Source: Ahniella sp.
Lineage (GTDB): Bacteria; Pseudomonadota; Gammaproteobacteria; Xanthomonadales; Ahniellaceae
Assembly: GCA_016712105.1 (NCBI GenBank)
Contig: JADJRU010000003.1
Coordinates: 1-64,000, forward strand
Reading direction: 5' to 3'
Length of the DNA: 64,000 bases
Shown: one piece after another, positions 37,481 to 46,063 of the stretch
How positions within the stretch are numbered: the stretch's first letter is position 1
Layout: every line of letters begins with the position of its first letter
Notes under the pieces: generated by a model
The model's database searches: none
Seen by the model: the letters and a program-made list of their open reading frames with translations, nothing else
What the model was told of the DNA's origin: nothing
Translations under genes and position numbers: made by a program

Positions 37481-38437
37481 ATGTGGTCGAAGGCAAGCGA
37501 GTTCTTCCGTGATTCCCGAGAAGCCGTGTGGCTGGCGCAAGCCGGCATTGCCGCGGCTGTGGCGGGAATCGTCTGGACGCTGCTGCAATTGCTCTGGCTG
37601 GGGCTCGGCTGGTCGGCACCTTTGCCCGACGCCATCGCCTTGCCGCCAATCCAGCAGAACGCCTCACCAACTGCCTCGCTCGGCAGCTGGCACCTGTTCG
37701 GCAACGCCAAGTTGCTGGCCGATCCGCGTGCGCAGGCACAGTCCGCACCGACCACCACGTTGGCTGTCACATTGACCGGCGTCATGGCCTCGAACAACCC
37801 GCGCTCGGGCGTGGCCTTCATCGCCGGTGACGGTGATGGCGGCGACCCTCGCCGTATTCGGGTGGGTGACGAAATCCAGGCTGGTGTCGTGCTCGACCAG
37901 GTGTATCCGGACCGCGTCATCCTCAGTCGGGGTGGTGCTCTTGAATCGCTGCCCCTTCGCGAAGCCGGCAGCCTCTCGAATGCCGACAACGGTGCCAGCC
38001 GATCCACGAACGCCACCGCCACAGCGCCGAACGGGTTCCCATCGAACAGCCCCGGCGCCAACTTCATGGCGCAGGTTGGCCAGATCCAGGGACCTGTCGG
38101 TGTTCCCAACATTCCGGCCCATGGCATCGACATGGAAGCCGTGCGCCAGCAATACGGCGTGGATCCAGTCAAGCTGGCGCAGGCGATCACGCCGCTGCCG
38201 GTGCTGGAGAACGGCCAGTTTGTCGGTGTGCGTCTCAGTGCCGGGCCGCAACAGTCCATGCTCGAAAAACTCGGCCTGCGTCCGGATGACATCGTCACCG
38301 GCGTCAACGGCCAATCGATCACCGACCCGAGCCGCATTCAGGGCATCGTGGCCGGGCTCAACAATGCCAGCCGCGTCAGCATTGAAGTGCGGCGCAACGG
38401 CAAGACCGAAACCTTGAACCTCAACGTGCCCCGCTGA
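37481..38437 (+). CDS. gspC: Type II secretion system protein GspC
   Basis: This 318-residue inner-membrane protein has one N-terminal membrane helix (about 22-45) and a periplasmic homology region. The latter carries WHLFGNAKLLADP and the strand-rich VTLTGVMASNNPRSGVAFI. A C-terminal PDZ-like domain follows (KLGLRPDDIVTGVNGQSITD). GspC links the inner-membrane platform to the GspD secretin and takes part in cargo recognition. gspD starts 8 bases after it. Confidence 0.9.
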   Translation: MWSKASEFFRDSREAVWLAQAGIAAAVAGIVWTLLQLLWLGLGWSAPLPDAIALPPIQQNASPTASLGSWHLFGNAKLLADPRAQAQSAPTTTLAVTLTGVMASNNPRSGVAFIAGDGDGGDPRRIRVGDEIQAGVVLDQVYPDRVILSRGGALESLPLREAGSLSNADNGASRSTNATATAPNGFPSNSPGANFMAQVGQIQGPVGVPNIPAHGIDMEAVRQQYGVDPVKLAQAITPLPVLENGQFVGVRLSAGPQQSMLEKLGLRPDDIVTGVNGQSITDPSRIQGIVAGLNNASRVSIEVRRNGKTETLNLNVPR

Positions 38438-38445
38438 GACACCCC

Positions 38446-40401
38446 ATGAAAAAATTCCTTCTAGCTTCGCTCCTTGTCCTTAGCCAAAGCGCTTTTGCGC
38501 AGGAGCAGACGCACACGCTCAACCTCAAGGATGCCGACATTCGCATCCTGATTTCCTCGGTCAGTGAAATCACCGGCAAGAACTTCATCGTCGATCCCCG
38601 GGTCGAGGGCAAAGTGAATGTGGTTTCAGCGAAGCCGATGGCAGCCGACGAGGTCTATCAGGTGTTCGAGTCGGTGCTCCGTGTCCACGGTTACGCGCTG
38701 ATCCCGGCCGGCAACATGGTCAAGATCCTGCCCGAAGCGGTCGCCAAACAGGACGGCGCGGCCAGCCTGAACGGCGGACTGGGGCCAGACTCCATGGTCA
38801 CGCGCGTGATCCCGGTGCGTTATGTGGCACCCGCGCAGGTGGTGCAGGTGCTCACGCCGCTGGTGCCGCAGTCCGGCAGCGTCGTGGTCAGCCCCGCCGG
38901 CAACTCGGTCATCATCACCGATCGTGCCGGCAATGCGACGCGACTGGAAAAGCTCATTCAACGCATCGATATCGAGAGCGACTCGGCAATCGAAATCATC
39001 TCGCTCAGTCACGCGAATGCCACCGAGGTGGCGAATACGGTGAACCGCTTGGGCGACAAGTCAGGCGCTGCCGGTTCACCCAGTGCCAATGCCGTCGCCG
39101 ATGCGCGCACGAATTCGATCCTGCTGTCGGGTGACCCGAGCGCGCGGCTCAAACTGCGGGCATTGATCGGACATCTGGACACACCGCTCGGCGACAACGA
39201 TGCCACCGAAGTGGTGTATCTGCGTTATGCCAAGGCCGAAGACCTGGTTGCGGTGCTCGACGGCGTCGCACAAACCCTGACGGGCGAGTCGGCCGGCACG
39301 GTCGACAAACCAAGCGCGCGCACGGCCACGATCCAGGTGCACAAGGAAACGAATGCACTGATCATCACGGCGGCGCCTGCGGTATTCCGCGAATTGCAGG
39401 CCGTGGTCCGCCGGCTCGATGTCCGGCGCGCCCAGGTGATGATCGAGGCGATCATTGCCGAGGTCTCCGACGAGGCCATCAAGGAAATCGGCGTGCAGTG
39501 GCAGGCAACGGATTCGCTGAACGGTTCGGAAGGGTTTGTCGGCGGCACGAATTTCCCGGATCAGACCGGCAATGGCAGCATCGTCGGCGCGATCACGAAT
39601 CCGCTGGGTGCCTTGGGACGCGGGTTCAACGTCGGCTATCTCACCGGCACCACCACGTTGCCAGGCACTGACGACACCGTGTACGAGATCGGCGCACTGG
39701 CCAAGCTGCTGCGCGGCGACGGCCGTTCGAACATCCTGTCCCAGCCATCGATCGTCACGCTGGACAACAAGGAAGCGAACATCACGGTTGGCCAGGAAGT
39801 GCCGTTCCTGACTGGCTCGTATACGAATGCCGGCAGCACCAGTGGCGGCAACAACCAGCCCAACAATCCGTTCCAGACCATCGAGCGGAAGGAAATTGGC
39901 ATCAAGCTCAAGGTCACACCGCGGATCAACGAAGGCGACAGCGTCGCACTCGACATCTTCCAGGAAGTGTCCTCGCTGGCTCCGACGCCGGCCGGTGCGA
40001 CCGATCTGGTGACGAACAAGCGCGAGATCAGCACGAGTGTCATGGTTCAGGACGGTGGCATGCTCGTGCTCGGCGGACTGATTTCGAACCAGGTCGACCA
40101 GTCGGTCAACAAGGTCCCGGGGCTCGGCGACATCCCGCTGCTCGGCAATTTGTTCAAATACCGCAACAGCAAGATGCAGAAGCGGAACCTGATGGTGTTC
40201 TTGCGTCCAACGATCCTGCGCGACCCGGAAACCGAACGCGTGATTTCGCAGGAAAAATACAATCTGCTGCGTGCCGAGCAGATCCAGGCACGTGAGCATC
40301 GCGAATCGATGATTCGCGAGGAAGAAATGCCCATCCTGCAGGAATGGGGCCAGCCGCTGCGCGCCGATCCGCGTGCCGAGGCCACCCCGCACAACGAGTA
40401 A
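38446..40401 (+). CDS. gspD: Type II secretion system secretin GspD
   Basis: This 651-residue outer-membrane secretin has a signal peptide (KKFLLASLLVLSQSAFA). The N0 domain opens LNLKDADIRILISSVSEITGKNF, and N1-N3 repeats follow. The C-terminal secretin domain has GRSNILSQPSIVTLDNKEA and the closing VPGLGDIPLLGNLF. Twelve to fifteen copies form the exit pore. The frame is complete. It is clustered with gspC and gspE only; the pseudopilin and other inner-membrane genes are elsewhere. Confidence 0.97.
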   Translation: MKKFLLASLLVLSQSAFAQEQTHTLNLKDADIRILISSVSEITGKNFIVDPRVEGKVNVVSAKPMAADEVYQVFESVLRVHGYALIPAGNMVKILPEAVAKQDGAASLNGGLGPDSMVTRVIPVRYVAPAQVVQVLTPLVPQSGSVVVSPAGNSVIITDRAGNATRLEKLIQRIDIESDSAIEIISLSHANATEVANTVNRLGDKSGAAGSPSANAVADARTNSILLSGDPSARLKLRALIGHLDTPLGDNDATEVVYLRYAKAEDLVAVLDGVAQTLTGESAGTVDKPSARTATIQVHKETNALIITAAPAVFRELQAVVRRLDVRRAQVMIEAIIAEVSDEAIKEIGVQWQATDSLNGSEGFVGGTNFPDQTGNGSIVGAITNPLGALGRGFNVGYLTGTTTLPGTDDTVYEIGALAKLLRGDGRSNILSQPSIVTLDNKEANITVGQEVPFLTGSYTNAGSTSGGNNQPNNPFQTIERKEIGIKLKVTPRINEGDSVALDIFQEVSSLAPTPAGATDLVTNKREISTSVMVQDGGMLVLGGLISNQVDQSVNKVPGLGDIPLLGNLFKYRNSKMQKRNLMVFLRPTILRDPETERVISQEKYNLLRAEQIQAREHRESMIREEEMPILQEWGQPLRADPRAEATPHNE

Positions 40402-40405
40402 GGCC

Positions 40406-41920
40406 TTGAACGTCAGCGACATTCCCGGCCAAGAGTACGCGCCGCCCCGGCCCATCGCGCGCCCGCCCTACGCGTTTGCAAAACGCCAGGGCGCAACGGT
40501 GCACGAGCGCGTCGGTGACCGCACAGTCGTGGCGCACCGCGCCGACGCGAAGCTGGAGGCCTTGCTTGAACTGCAGCGCTTTGTCGGCGCGCCCGTGCGC
40601 TTTGCACGCCTTCCGGACGAAGAGTTCGACCAGTTGCTGCGTGAGTTGTACGAGTCCGGTGGTGATGCACGCCAGATGGCAGCCGATCTGGGCGACCGCG
40701 AAGATCTGGGTGCACTCAGTGATGCGTTGCCGGAACCTCAGGATCTCGCCGAGAGCGACGACGAAGCGGTGATCATCAAGCTGATCAACGCCTTGTTGGC
40801 CCAGGCGATTCGCGAGAACGCGTCCGATATCCATATCGAACCCTACGAAAACCGACTCGTCGTGCGTTTCCGCGTCGACGGTGTGCTGCGCGAAATCCTG
40901 AGTCCGGCGCGAGCCGCGGCGGCGCCGATCGTGTCTCGCATCAAGGTCATGGCCAAACTGGACATCGCCGAGAAGCGCCTGCCGCAGGATGGTCGTATTG
41001 CGCTGCGGGTTGCTGGCCGACCGGTCGACGTTCGCGTGTCGACGATCCCTGCCGGTTATGGCGAACGTGTCGTGCTGCGTTTGCTCGACAAACAGGCCGG
41101 CCGACTGGATCTGGCGAAACTCGGCATGCAGGAAACGATGCTTGGGACGCTGAATGACCTCATTCACCGCCCACACGGCATCCTGCTGGTCACCGGACCC
41201 ACCGGCTCCGGCAAGACCACGACGCTTTATGGCGCTTTGTCCCGCTTGAACGACGCCACGCGCAACATTCTCACGGTCGAAGATCCGATCGAGTATTACC
41301 TCGACGGCATCGGCCAGACACAAGTGAACACCAAGGTGGAGATGACGTTTGCCCGCGGGCTGCGCGCCATCCTCCGCCAGGATCCCGACGTCGTGATGGT
41401 CGGCGAAATCCGCGATCTGGAAACCGCCGAGATCGCCGTGCAAGCCTCTTTGACGGGTCATCTGGTGATGTCCACGTTGCATACCAATTCGGCCGTGGGT
41501 GCGGTCACGCGCCTTCGCGACATGGGTGTCGAACCGTTCCTGCTTTCGTCGTCGTTGATCGGCGTGCTGTCGCAGCGACTGGTTCGCACGCTGGATCCCG
41601 GCACGCGCGAGGGCTACACGGCCACCGCGACCGAACTCGCTGCATTCAACCGGCCGAAATCGGACGAGGGCACCACACTCTTTCGCCCCCAGGCGGGTTT
41701 GGTCGGCAAGACCGCCGGTTACAAGGGCCGCACCGGTATTTATGAACTGATCGCCGTGGATGAAGGCATGCGCAAGCTGATCCACGAAGGTGCCTCCGAA
41801 GCCGATCTCGAAGCGCACGCGCGCAAGCGCTCGTCCTCGATGGCCGAAGACGGCTGGCAGAAGTGCATCACGGGCCAGACCTCGGTCGATGAAGTGTTGC
41901 GTGTCGTTCGCGAAGAATGA
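40406..41920 (+). CDS. gspE: Type II secretion system ATPase GspE
   Basis: This ATPase of about 504 residues powers pseudopilus assembly. It has the N1E-like domain, then NASDIHIEPYENRLVVRFRVDG, Walker A GPTGSGKTT, the Asp box VEDPIEYY, Walker B ILRQDPDVVMVGEIRD, and the His box STLHTNSA. The region between SQRLVRTL and GYKGRTGIYEL has no CxxC pairs, so the usual tetracysteine zinc module of GspE is missing. The start is uncertain: TTG at 40406, 4 bases after the gspD stop, or GTG at 40373 inside gspD. gspF does not follow. Confidence 0.92.
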   Translation: MNVSDIPGQEYAPPRPIARPPYAFAKRQGATVHERVGDRTVVAHRADAKLEALLELQRFVGAPVRFARLPDEEFDQLLRELYESGGDARQMAADLGDREDLGALSDALPEPQDLAESDDEAVIIKLINALLAQAIRENASDIHIEPYENRLVVRFRVDGVLREILSPARAAAAPIVSRIKVMAKLDIAEKRLPQDGRIALRVAGRPVDVRVSTIPAGYGERVVLRLLDKQAGRLDLAKLGMQETMLGTLNDLIHRPHGILLVTGPTGSGKTTTLYGALSRLNDATRNILTVEDPIEYYLDGIGQTQVNTKVEMTFARGLRAILRQDPDVVMVGEIRDLETAEIAVQASLTGHLVMSTLHTNSAVGAVTRLRDMGVEPFLLSSSLIGVLSQRLVRTLDPGTREGYTATATELAAFNRPKSDEGTTLFRPQAGLVGKTAGYKGRTGIYELIAVDEGMRKLIHEGASEADLEAHARKRSSSMAEDGWQKCITGQTSVDEVLRVVREE

Positions 41921-41945
41921 ACTCCCAGGACAAAAGGAATCCAAG

Positions 41946-42404
41946 ATGCTGACTGCCGCCGAAACCGAAAAGGCCATTGCTGCCCTCAACAAGATCATGG
42001 AAGTCGAACTGGCGGGTGTGGTGCGTTACACGCATTACTCGCTGATGGTGTTCGGCTACAACCGCATTCCGATCGTGTCCTGGCTGAAAGGTAATGCCAG
42101 CGAAGGCCTCACGCATGCGCAGCAGGCCGGCGAAATGTTGACCATGCTCGGCGGGCATCCCTCGCTGAGAATCGGCGGGCTCCTGGAAACGCACCAGCAC
42201 GACATTGGCGACATCCTGCGGGAAACGCTTGCTCACGAACAGAGTGGCCTGGCGACCTATTACGAGTTGCTCGACATCGTGCGCGACAAGTCGATCGTGC
42301 TCGAGGAATACGCACGTGACATGATCCAGCAGGAAGAGCTGCATCTTGATGAGGTCAACAAGATGCTGCGCAAGCCCGGCGACATTGCGCCGTTTCGGGC
42401 CTGA
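41946..42404 (+). CDS. Bacterioferritin/ferritin-like protein
   Basis: This 152-residue protein is predicted as a four-helix ferritin-like bundle. Helix A carries KIMEVELAGVVRYTHYS, helix C carries HEQSGLATYYELLDIV, and helix D carries DMIQQEELHLDEVNKML with the E-x-x-H pair for iron. It probably stores or oxidises iron in the cytoplasm. It is annotated as bacterioferritin in related genomes, but a haem-binding Met is not obvious. The ATG at 41946 has AAAGGA upstream; the gene follows gspE at 25 bases. Confidence 0.85.
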   Translation: MLTAAETEKAIAALNKIMEVELAGVVRYTHYSLMVFGYNRIPIVSWLKGNASEGLTHAQQAGEMLTMLGGHPSLRIGGLLETHQHDIGDILRETLAHEQSGLATYYELLDIVRDKSIVLEEYARDMIQQEELHLDEVNKMLRKPGDIAPFRA

Positions 42405-42411
42405 CAGAAAA

Positions 42412-42605
42412 CCCTTCTCCCGTTGACGGGAGAAGGTGGCCGAAGGCCGGATGAGGGCAAGATTGGCGCAAAGTCTGGCTTGTGCCGCCAGCGTTCCCTC
42501 ATCTGCCCTTCGGGCATCTTCTCCCGCAAAGCGGGAGAAGAACATATTGCCCATAGACACTTTCTCTTGGACTGCAGGCACCTTCTCCCCGGCTCGCGGG
42601 AGAAG
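42412..42605. repeat. Cluster of three REP-like palindromic elements
   Basis: Element 1 (42412-42457) contains the stem CTTCTCCCG-ttga-CGGGAGAAG followed by GTGGCCGAAGGCCGGATGAG. Element 2 (42496-42540) is the same module in inverted orientation (CCCTCATCTGCCCTTCGGGC then TTCTCCCGC/GCGGGAGAA). Element 3 (42581-42605) is a third stem CTTCTCCCC/CGGGAGAAG. The arrangement is that of bacterial interspersed mosaic elements (REP pairs), which are common between genes in this group. No transposase gene is present. Confidence 0.75.
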
Positions 42606-42646
42606 AAAATCTGGTTCCGCTCCTGCAGTTCGTTTCCTGGGGTCCG

Positions 42647-43255
42647 TCACCACCGCCCGTCGATCGATTTTTCGGTGTTCAGGACACAACTTCCGCCGGT
42701 AATGGCATCGTTGTCATCGAGCACGCGGAAATATCCCGGGGACTGGCGTTTGTAGGCGAGTCCGGCTGAAGAACCGGTGGTCAACCTGAGGATGCCGGTT
42801 CCGACATCGAATTCGTATTGGCCGCGGCGACCATCAAAATCACGGTACGTGCTGTCGTCGACGATGCCGAAATAGGCACCTGTGAACATTCCGACGCCGG
42901 GCAGTGTGCAGGTGTAGACACTCCCTGCTGCAAGATGGTCGCCGCCACCGGCCGCCGATCGGGCCCCGCCCATTTTTGTGCCCTTCGGGCGCCCGCCGGG
43001 ACTTGCAGGCCGCCCGGCCGTCACCGCCACGACATCTTCGCCCATGTCCCACCAAAGTTCACGGCCGTCTTCGGTCATCCATTTACAGCCCCACTTGGGG
43101 TGCAAAGCCTCGCCGGAGGCGGTGACCTTCGTCTCCATCGTGAAGCCCTTGATGACGTATCGAGCGCCTTCCGCCGGGCATTCCTCTGCCTGAGCCACTT
43201 GGCCGAACAAAGTGCCGGAGAGGATCAGGTAGACAGGCAAAGCCTTCAAGCGCAT
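42647..43255 (-). CDS. Secreted protein of unknown function
   Basis: This 202-residue protein has a signal peptide (LKALPVYLILSGTLFGQVAQA) and a mature part rich in aromatic residues and glycine. It carries cysteines at CPAEG, GCKWM, YTCTL and GSCVL that could form two disulfides. The composition suggests a small beta-fold periplasmic or extracellular protein. No family recognised. The ATG at 43255 starts the signal peptide. The downstream end abuts the REP cluster. Confidence 0.65.
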   Translation of the reverse strand: MRLKALPVYLILSGTLFGQVAQAEECPAEGARYVIKGFTMETKVTASGEALHPKWGCKWMTEDGRELWWDMGEDVVAVTAGRPASPGGRPKGTKMGGARSAAGGGDHLAAGSVYTCTLPGVGMFTGAYFGIVDDSTYRDFDGRRGQYEFDVGTGILRLTTGSSAGLAYKRQSPGYFRVLDDNDAITGGSCVLNTEKSIDGRW

Positions 43256-43459
43256 AGGGATTCCACGGTGGCTGAGTCAACCCGGAATCTACCAGCGTGA
43301 CCCCGTTTCGGCCGGCAATCACGGGGTGTCCAGCCACAACTGCTGACAATCTGACGCCTCTCCCTGCCATCGGGTGACTTGGCGTTCGCCTGCAACAGGA
43401 TTAACCTCAACTTCCCGTCGCAAGCGGTTGACCGCGCGGCGCTTTTGCTGGGGTAGGCC

Positions 43460-46063
43460 GTGACGTCCGTGCTCATTGCAGAAACCTCGATCACTCGCCG
43501 ACGGGCGATATCGGCGGTGTTGGCCAATTCCGGATTCAGTGTGCAGACACTGGGCAGCTTCGAGGAGTGCCTGGCACTGCTCGAACGGATGCCGCGCAGT
43601 TCCAGCGAGATCGGTGCCGTGGCGGTGGGCTGGCCGGACTACGGCGAACCCAAGGCCGACGAAGTCTTCGACATGCTGAGTCGCGACCAGTTCGAGCATC
43701 TGCCGGTACTGGTGCTGGCCGATGCGTCAAGCCCCGGCGCGGTCAACTGGATGATGAAACGGCCGCGTGCGGCGCTCCTCAACTGGGGCGACTACAACGA
43801 CGCCGGCGACGCGCTGAACAAACTCATGCGGCCAAGCAGCATGTTGAGCAACGCCGATGACCATAACGCCGGGGCCAATCTGCGCGTGCTTCTGGTTGAT
43901 GATTCAGCGACCGTCCGACTGGCATTCCAGAAATTGCTGTCGAAGCAGGGTTATCTGGTCGAAGTCGCCCCCAGCGCAGCCGAAGGCCGCAAGAGATTCG
44001 AAGCGGCGCCGGCGGACATCGTCGTAACCGACTACTTCATGCCGGGCGAAAACGGACCGGAGTTGATCCGATCGATCAAGGCCAGTGCGGCAGGCCGCGC
44101 CACCGTCTGCGCCGTCATCACCGGCACCTATTCCGACCAGGTCATCAACGACTCGCTCGCCTCCGGCGCGATCGAATGCATGTTCAAGAGCGAGGCCAAG
44201 GAACTGTTCCTGGCGCGCCTGGCATCACTCGCTCGCATGGTGGTGGATCGCAAGACAGTCGACGCCGAGCGTCGGCGCCTCGAGGGCATCCTCAGTTCGG
44301 TCGGTGATGGCGTCTACGGTGTGGATCGTGCCGGCGGCATCCAGTTCATGAATCCGGCTGCGGTCCACCTGCTCGGTTATGCCGGCGCCAATGATCTGGT
44401 CGGCGAGTCCGCCTACGAAAAGTTCCACCATGCGTTCGAGAACGGCGCGCCCATGCCCAAGGCGGCGTGTTTCCTGTCCGCGTGTTACCAGAACGGCAAT
44501 CAGGTGCCGAACTGGCAGACGGTGTTCGTCACGGCGGCCCGTCGCCCAGTGCCGGTGGAATGTACGGTTTATCCCATGACCGTCGACGGCGTTCGCGAAG
44601 GCTCGGTCGTGGCCTTCCGTGACGTGTCCGAACGTCGCGTGCTGGAAGAGGAACTGCGCTGGCAGGCAACACATGACTCGCTGACCAAACTGCACAACCG
44701 GGCGTTCTTCGAAAGCCAGCTGGATCAGGAAGTGGCACGCCTGAAGCGCTCCGACCAAACCTCACTGCTGCTGTTCATCGACGTCGACCGCTTCAAGTAC
44801 ATCAACGACACCGCTGGCCACAGCGCCGGCGACCAGTTGCTCATTGAAGTGAGCCAACGCCTGAAATCGCGGCTGCGCCAGTCGGACAGTCTCTCTCGCA
44901 TGGGCGGCGACGAATACGCCATCGTCCTGCGCAACGTGAAGAGCCAGGACATCGACTCGATCGCGGACGAGTTCCGGCGCGCATTGACAAGCCACCCCTT
45001 CGTTTACGCCGGCAAGAGTTATCGCATCACCATTTCGATCGGCGTGGCGCGCATGGACCGATTCACGGAATCGCCCCAGGATGCGATGGCTGCTGCCGAC
45101 ATGGCCTGCCATATCGCCAAGAATGGCGGCCGGAACCAGACGCACGTGTTTTCGCCGGAATCCGACCAGCGCGCCACCATGGACCAGGAACTCGGCTGGT
45201 CAACGCGTCTTGAAGAGGCACTGCGCGCCGACGGATTCGTGCTGAGTTACCAGCCGATCGTGCCACTCGCGGATTTCCAGGATACCGGTGTGACCGACAC
45301 GCGGCGACTGGAACCTTACTTCGAAGCCCTGATCCGGTTGCGCGAGAACAATTCCAACCGACTGTTGGCGCCGGACGCGTTCCTGCCCACTGCCGAACGG
45401 TTCGGCATGATGCTCGACATCGACCGATGGGTGATCCACAACGCGTTCCGGGCACTGCGCGAAACCGCGCGTTCGGGCCGCCGCGTCAAATTGTCGATCA
45501 ACCTGTCTGCTCAATCATTGACCAGTCCGGGTACCGCGTCATTCATCACCGACAAGTTCGTCGAGTTCGACGTTGACCCGAAACAACTGGTCTTCGAGAT
45601 CACCGAATCGCGTGCCGTCTCGAATCTGGAAAGCGCCCGCGCACTGATCGGGCATCTGCGTGCGCTGGGCTGCCAGTTTGCGCTCGATGACTTCGGCGTT
45701 GGTTTCTCGACGTTCTCGCATCTGAAACATCTCGACGTGGACTTCCTGAAGATCGACGGCTCGTTCATCCAGGGACTGGTCGATGACAAGATCGATCAGG
45801 CGGTGGTCAAAGCCATTACCGGCATCGCCCATTCGATCGGCAAGCAGACCATTGCGGAATTTGTCGATCGGCCGCAGATCCTGCCGCTGCTGCGCGAAGC
45901 GAATGTCGATTATCTGCAGGGGTATTTTGTCGGTGAGCCGCAGGTCGGCCTGGAGCGAGCCTTGCCCTTCGCGGGTTATGGCCCGGTCGTGACCCCGGCA
46001 ACGCCTGCCACTCAAACGCCAGCCACGCCCGGCGGCAGCGAGACCGTGCGCGCGGCGGGATGA
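43460..46063 (+). CDS. Response regulator with PAS, GGDEF and EAL domains (c-di-GMP turnover)
   Basis: This is an 867-residue protein. A degenerate receiver-like domain (1-125, no phosphoacceptor pattern) is followed by a true receiver (about 141-260; acidic pair LVDDS, phosphoacceptor Asp191 in VVTDYFMP). Next come PAS (about 275-395), GGDEF with GGDEY at 482-486, and EAL with E-A-L at 622-624. The EAL loop DDFGVGFS and KIDGSFI are close to active consensus. The protein may both make and hydrolyse c-di-GMP. GTG 43460 is the start. sbcB overlaps its stop (ATGA). Confidence 0.92.
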   Translation: MTSVLIAETSITRRRAISAVLANSGFSVQTLGSFEECLALLERMPRSSSEIGAVAVGWPDYGEPKADEVFDMLSRDQFEHLPVLVLADASSPGAVNWMMKRPRAALLNWGDYNDAGDALNKLMRPSSMLSNADDHNAGANLRVLLVDDSATVRLAFQKLLSKQGYLVEVAPSAAEGRKRFEAAPADIVVTDYFMPGENGPELIRSIKASAAGRATVCAVITGTYSDQVINDSLASGAIECMFKSEAKELFLARLASLARMVVDRKTVDAERRRLEGILSSVGDGVYGVDRAGGIQFMNPAAVHLLGYAGANDLVGESAYEKFHHAFENGAPMPKAACFLSACYQNGNQVPNWQTVFVTAARRPVPVECTVYPMTVDGVREGSVVAFRDVSERRVLEEELRWQATHDSLTKLHNRAFFESQLDQEVARLKRSDQTSLLLFIDVDRFKYINDTAGHSAGDQLLIEVSQRLKSRLRQSDSLSRMGGDEYAIVLRNVKSQDIDSIADEFRRALTSHPFVYAGKSYRITISIGVARMDRFTESPQDAMAAADMACHIAKNGGRNQTHVFSPESDQRATMDQELGWSTRLEEALRADGFVLSYQPIVPLADFQDTGVTDTRRLEPYFEALIRLRENNSNRLLAPDAFLPTAERFGMMLDIDRWVIHNAFRALRETARSGRRVKLSINLSAQSLTSPGTASFITDKFVEFDVDPKQLVFEITESRAVSNLESARALIGHLRALGCQFALDDFGVGFSTFSHLKHLDVDFLKIDGSFIQGLVDDKIDQAVVKAITGIAHSIGKQTIAEFVDRPQILPLLREANVDYLQGYFVGEPQVGLERALPFAGYGPVVTPATPATQTPATPGGSETVRAAG

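Noticed and set aside
40154..41998. 614-codon open frame antisense to gspD/gspE
   Set aside because: gspE is fully supported by its Walker motifs; the antisense frame has low-complexity composition and no motif.
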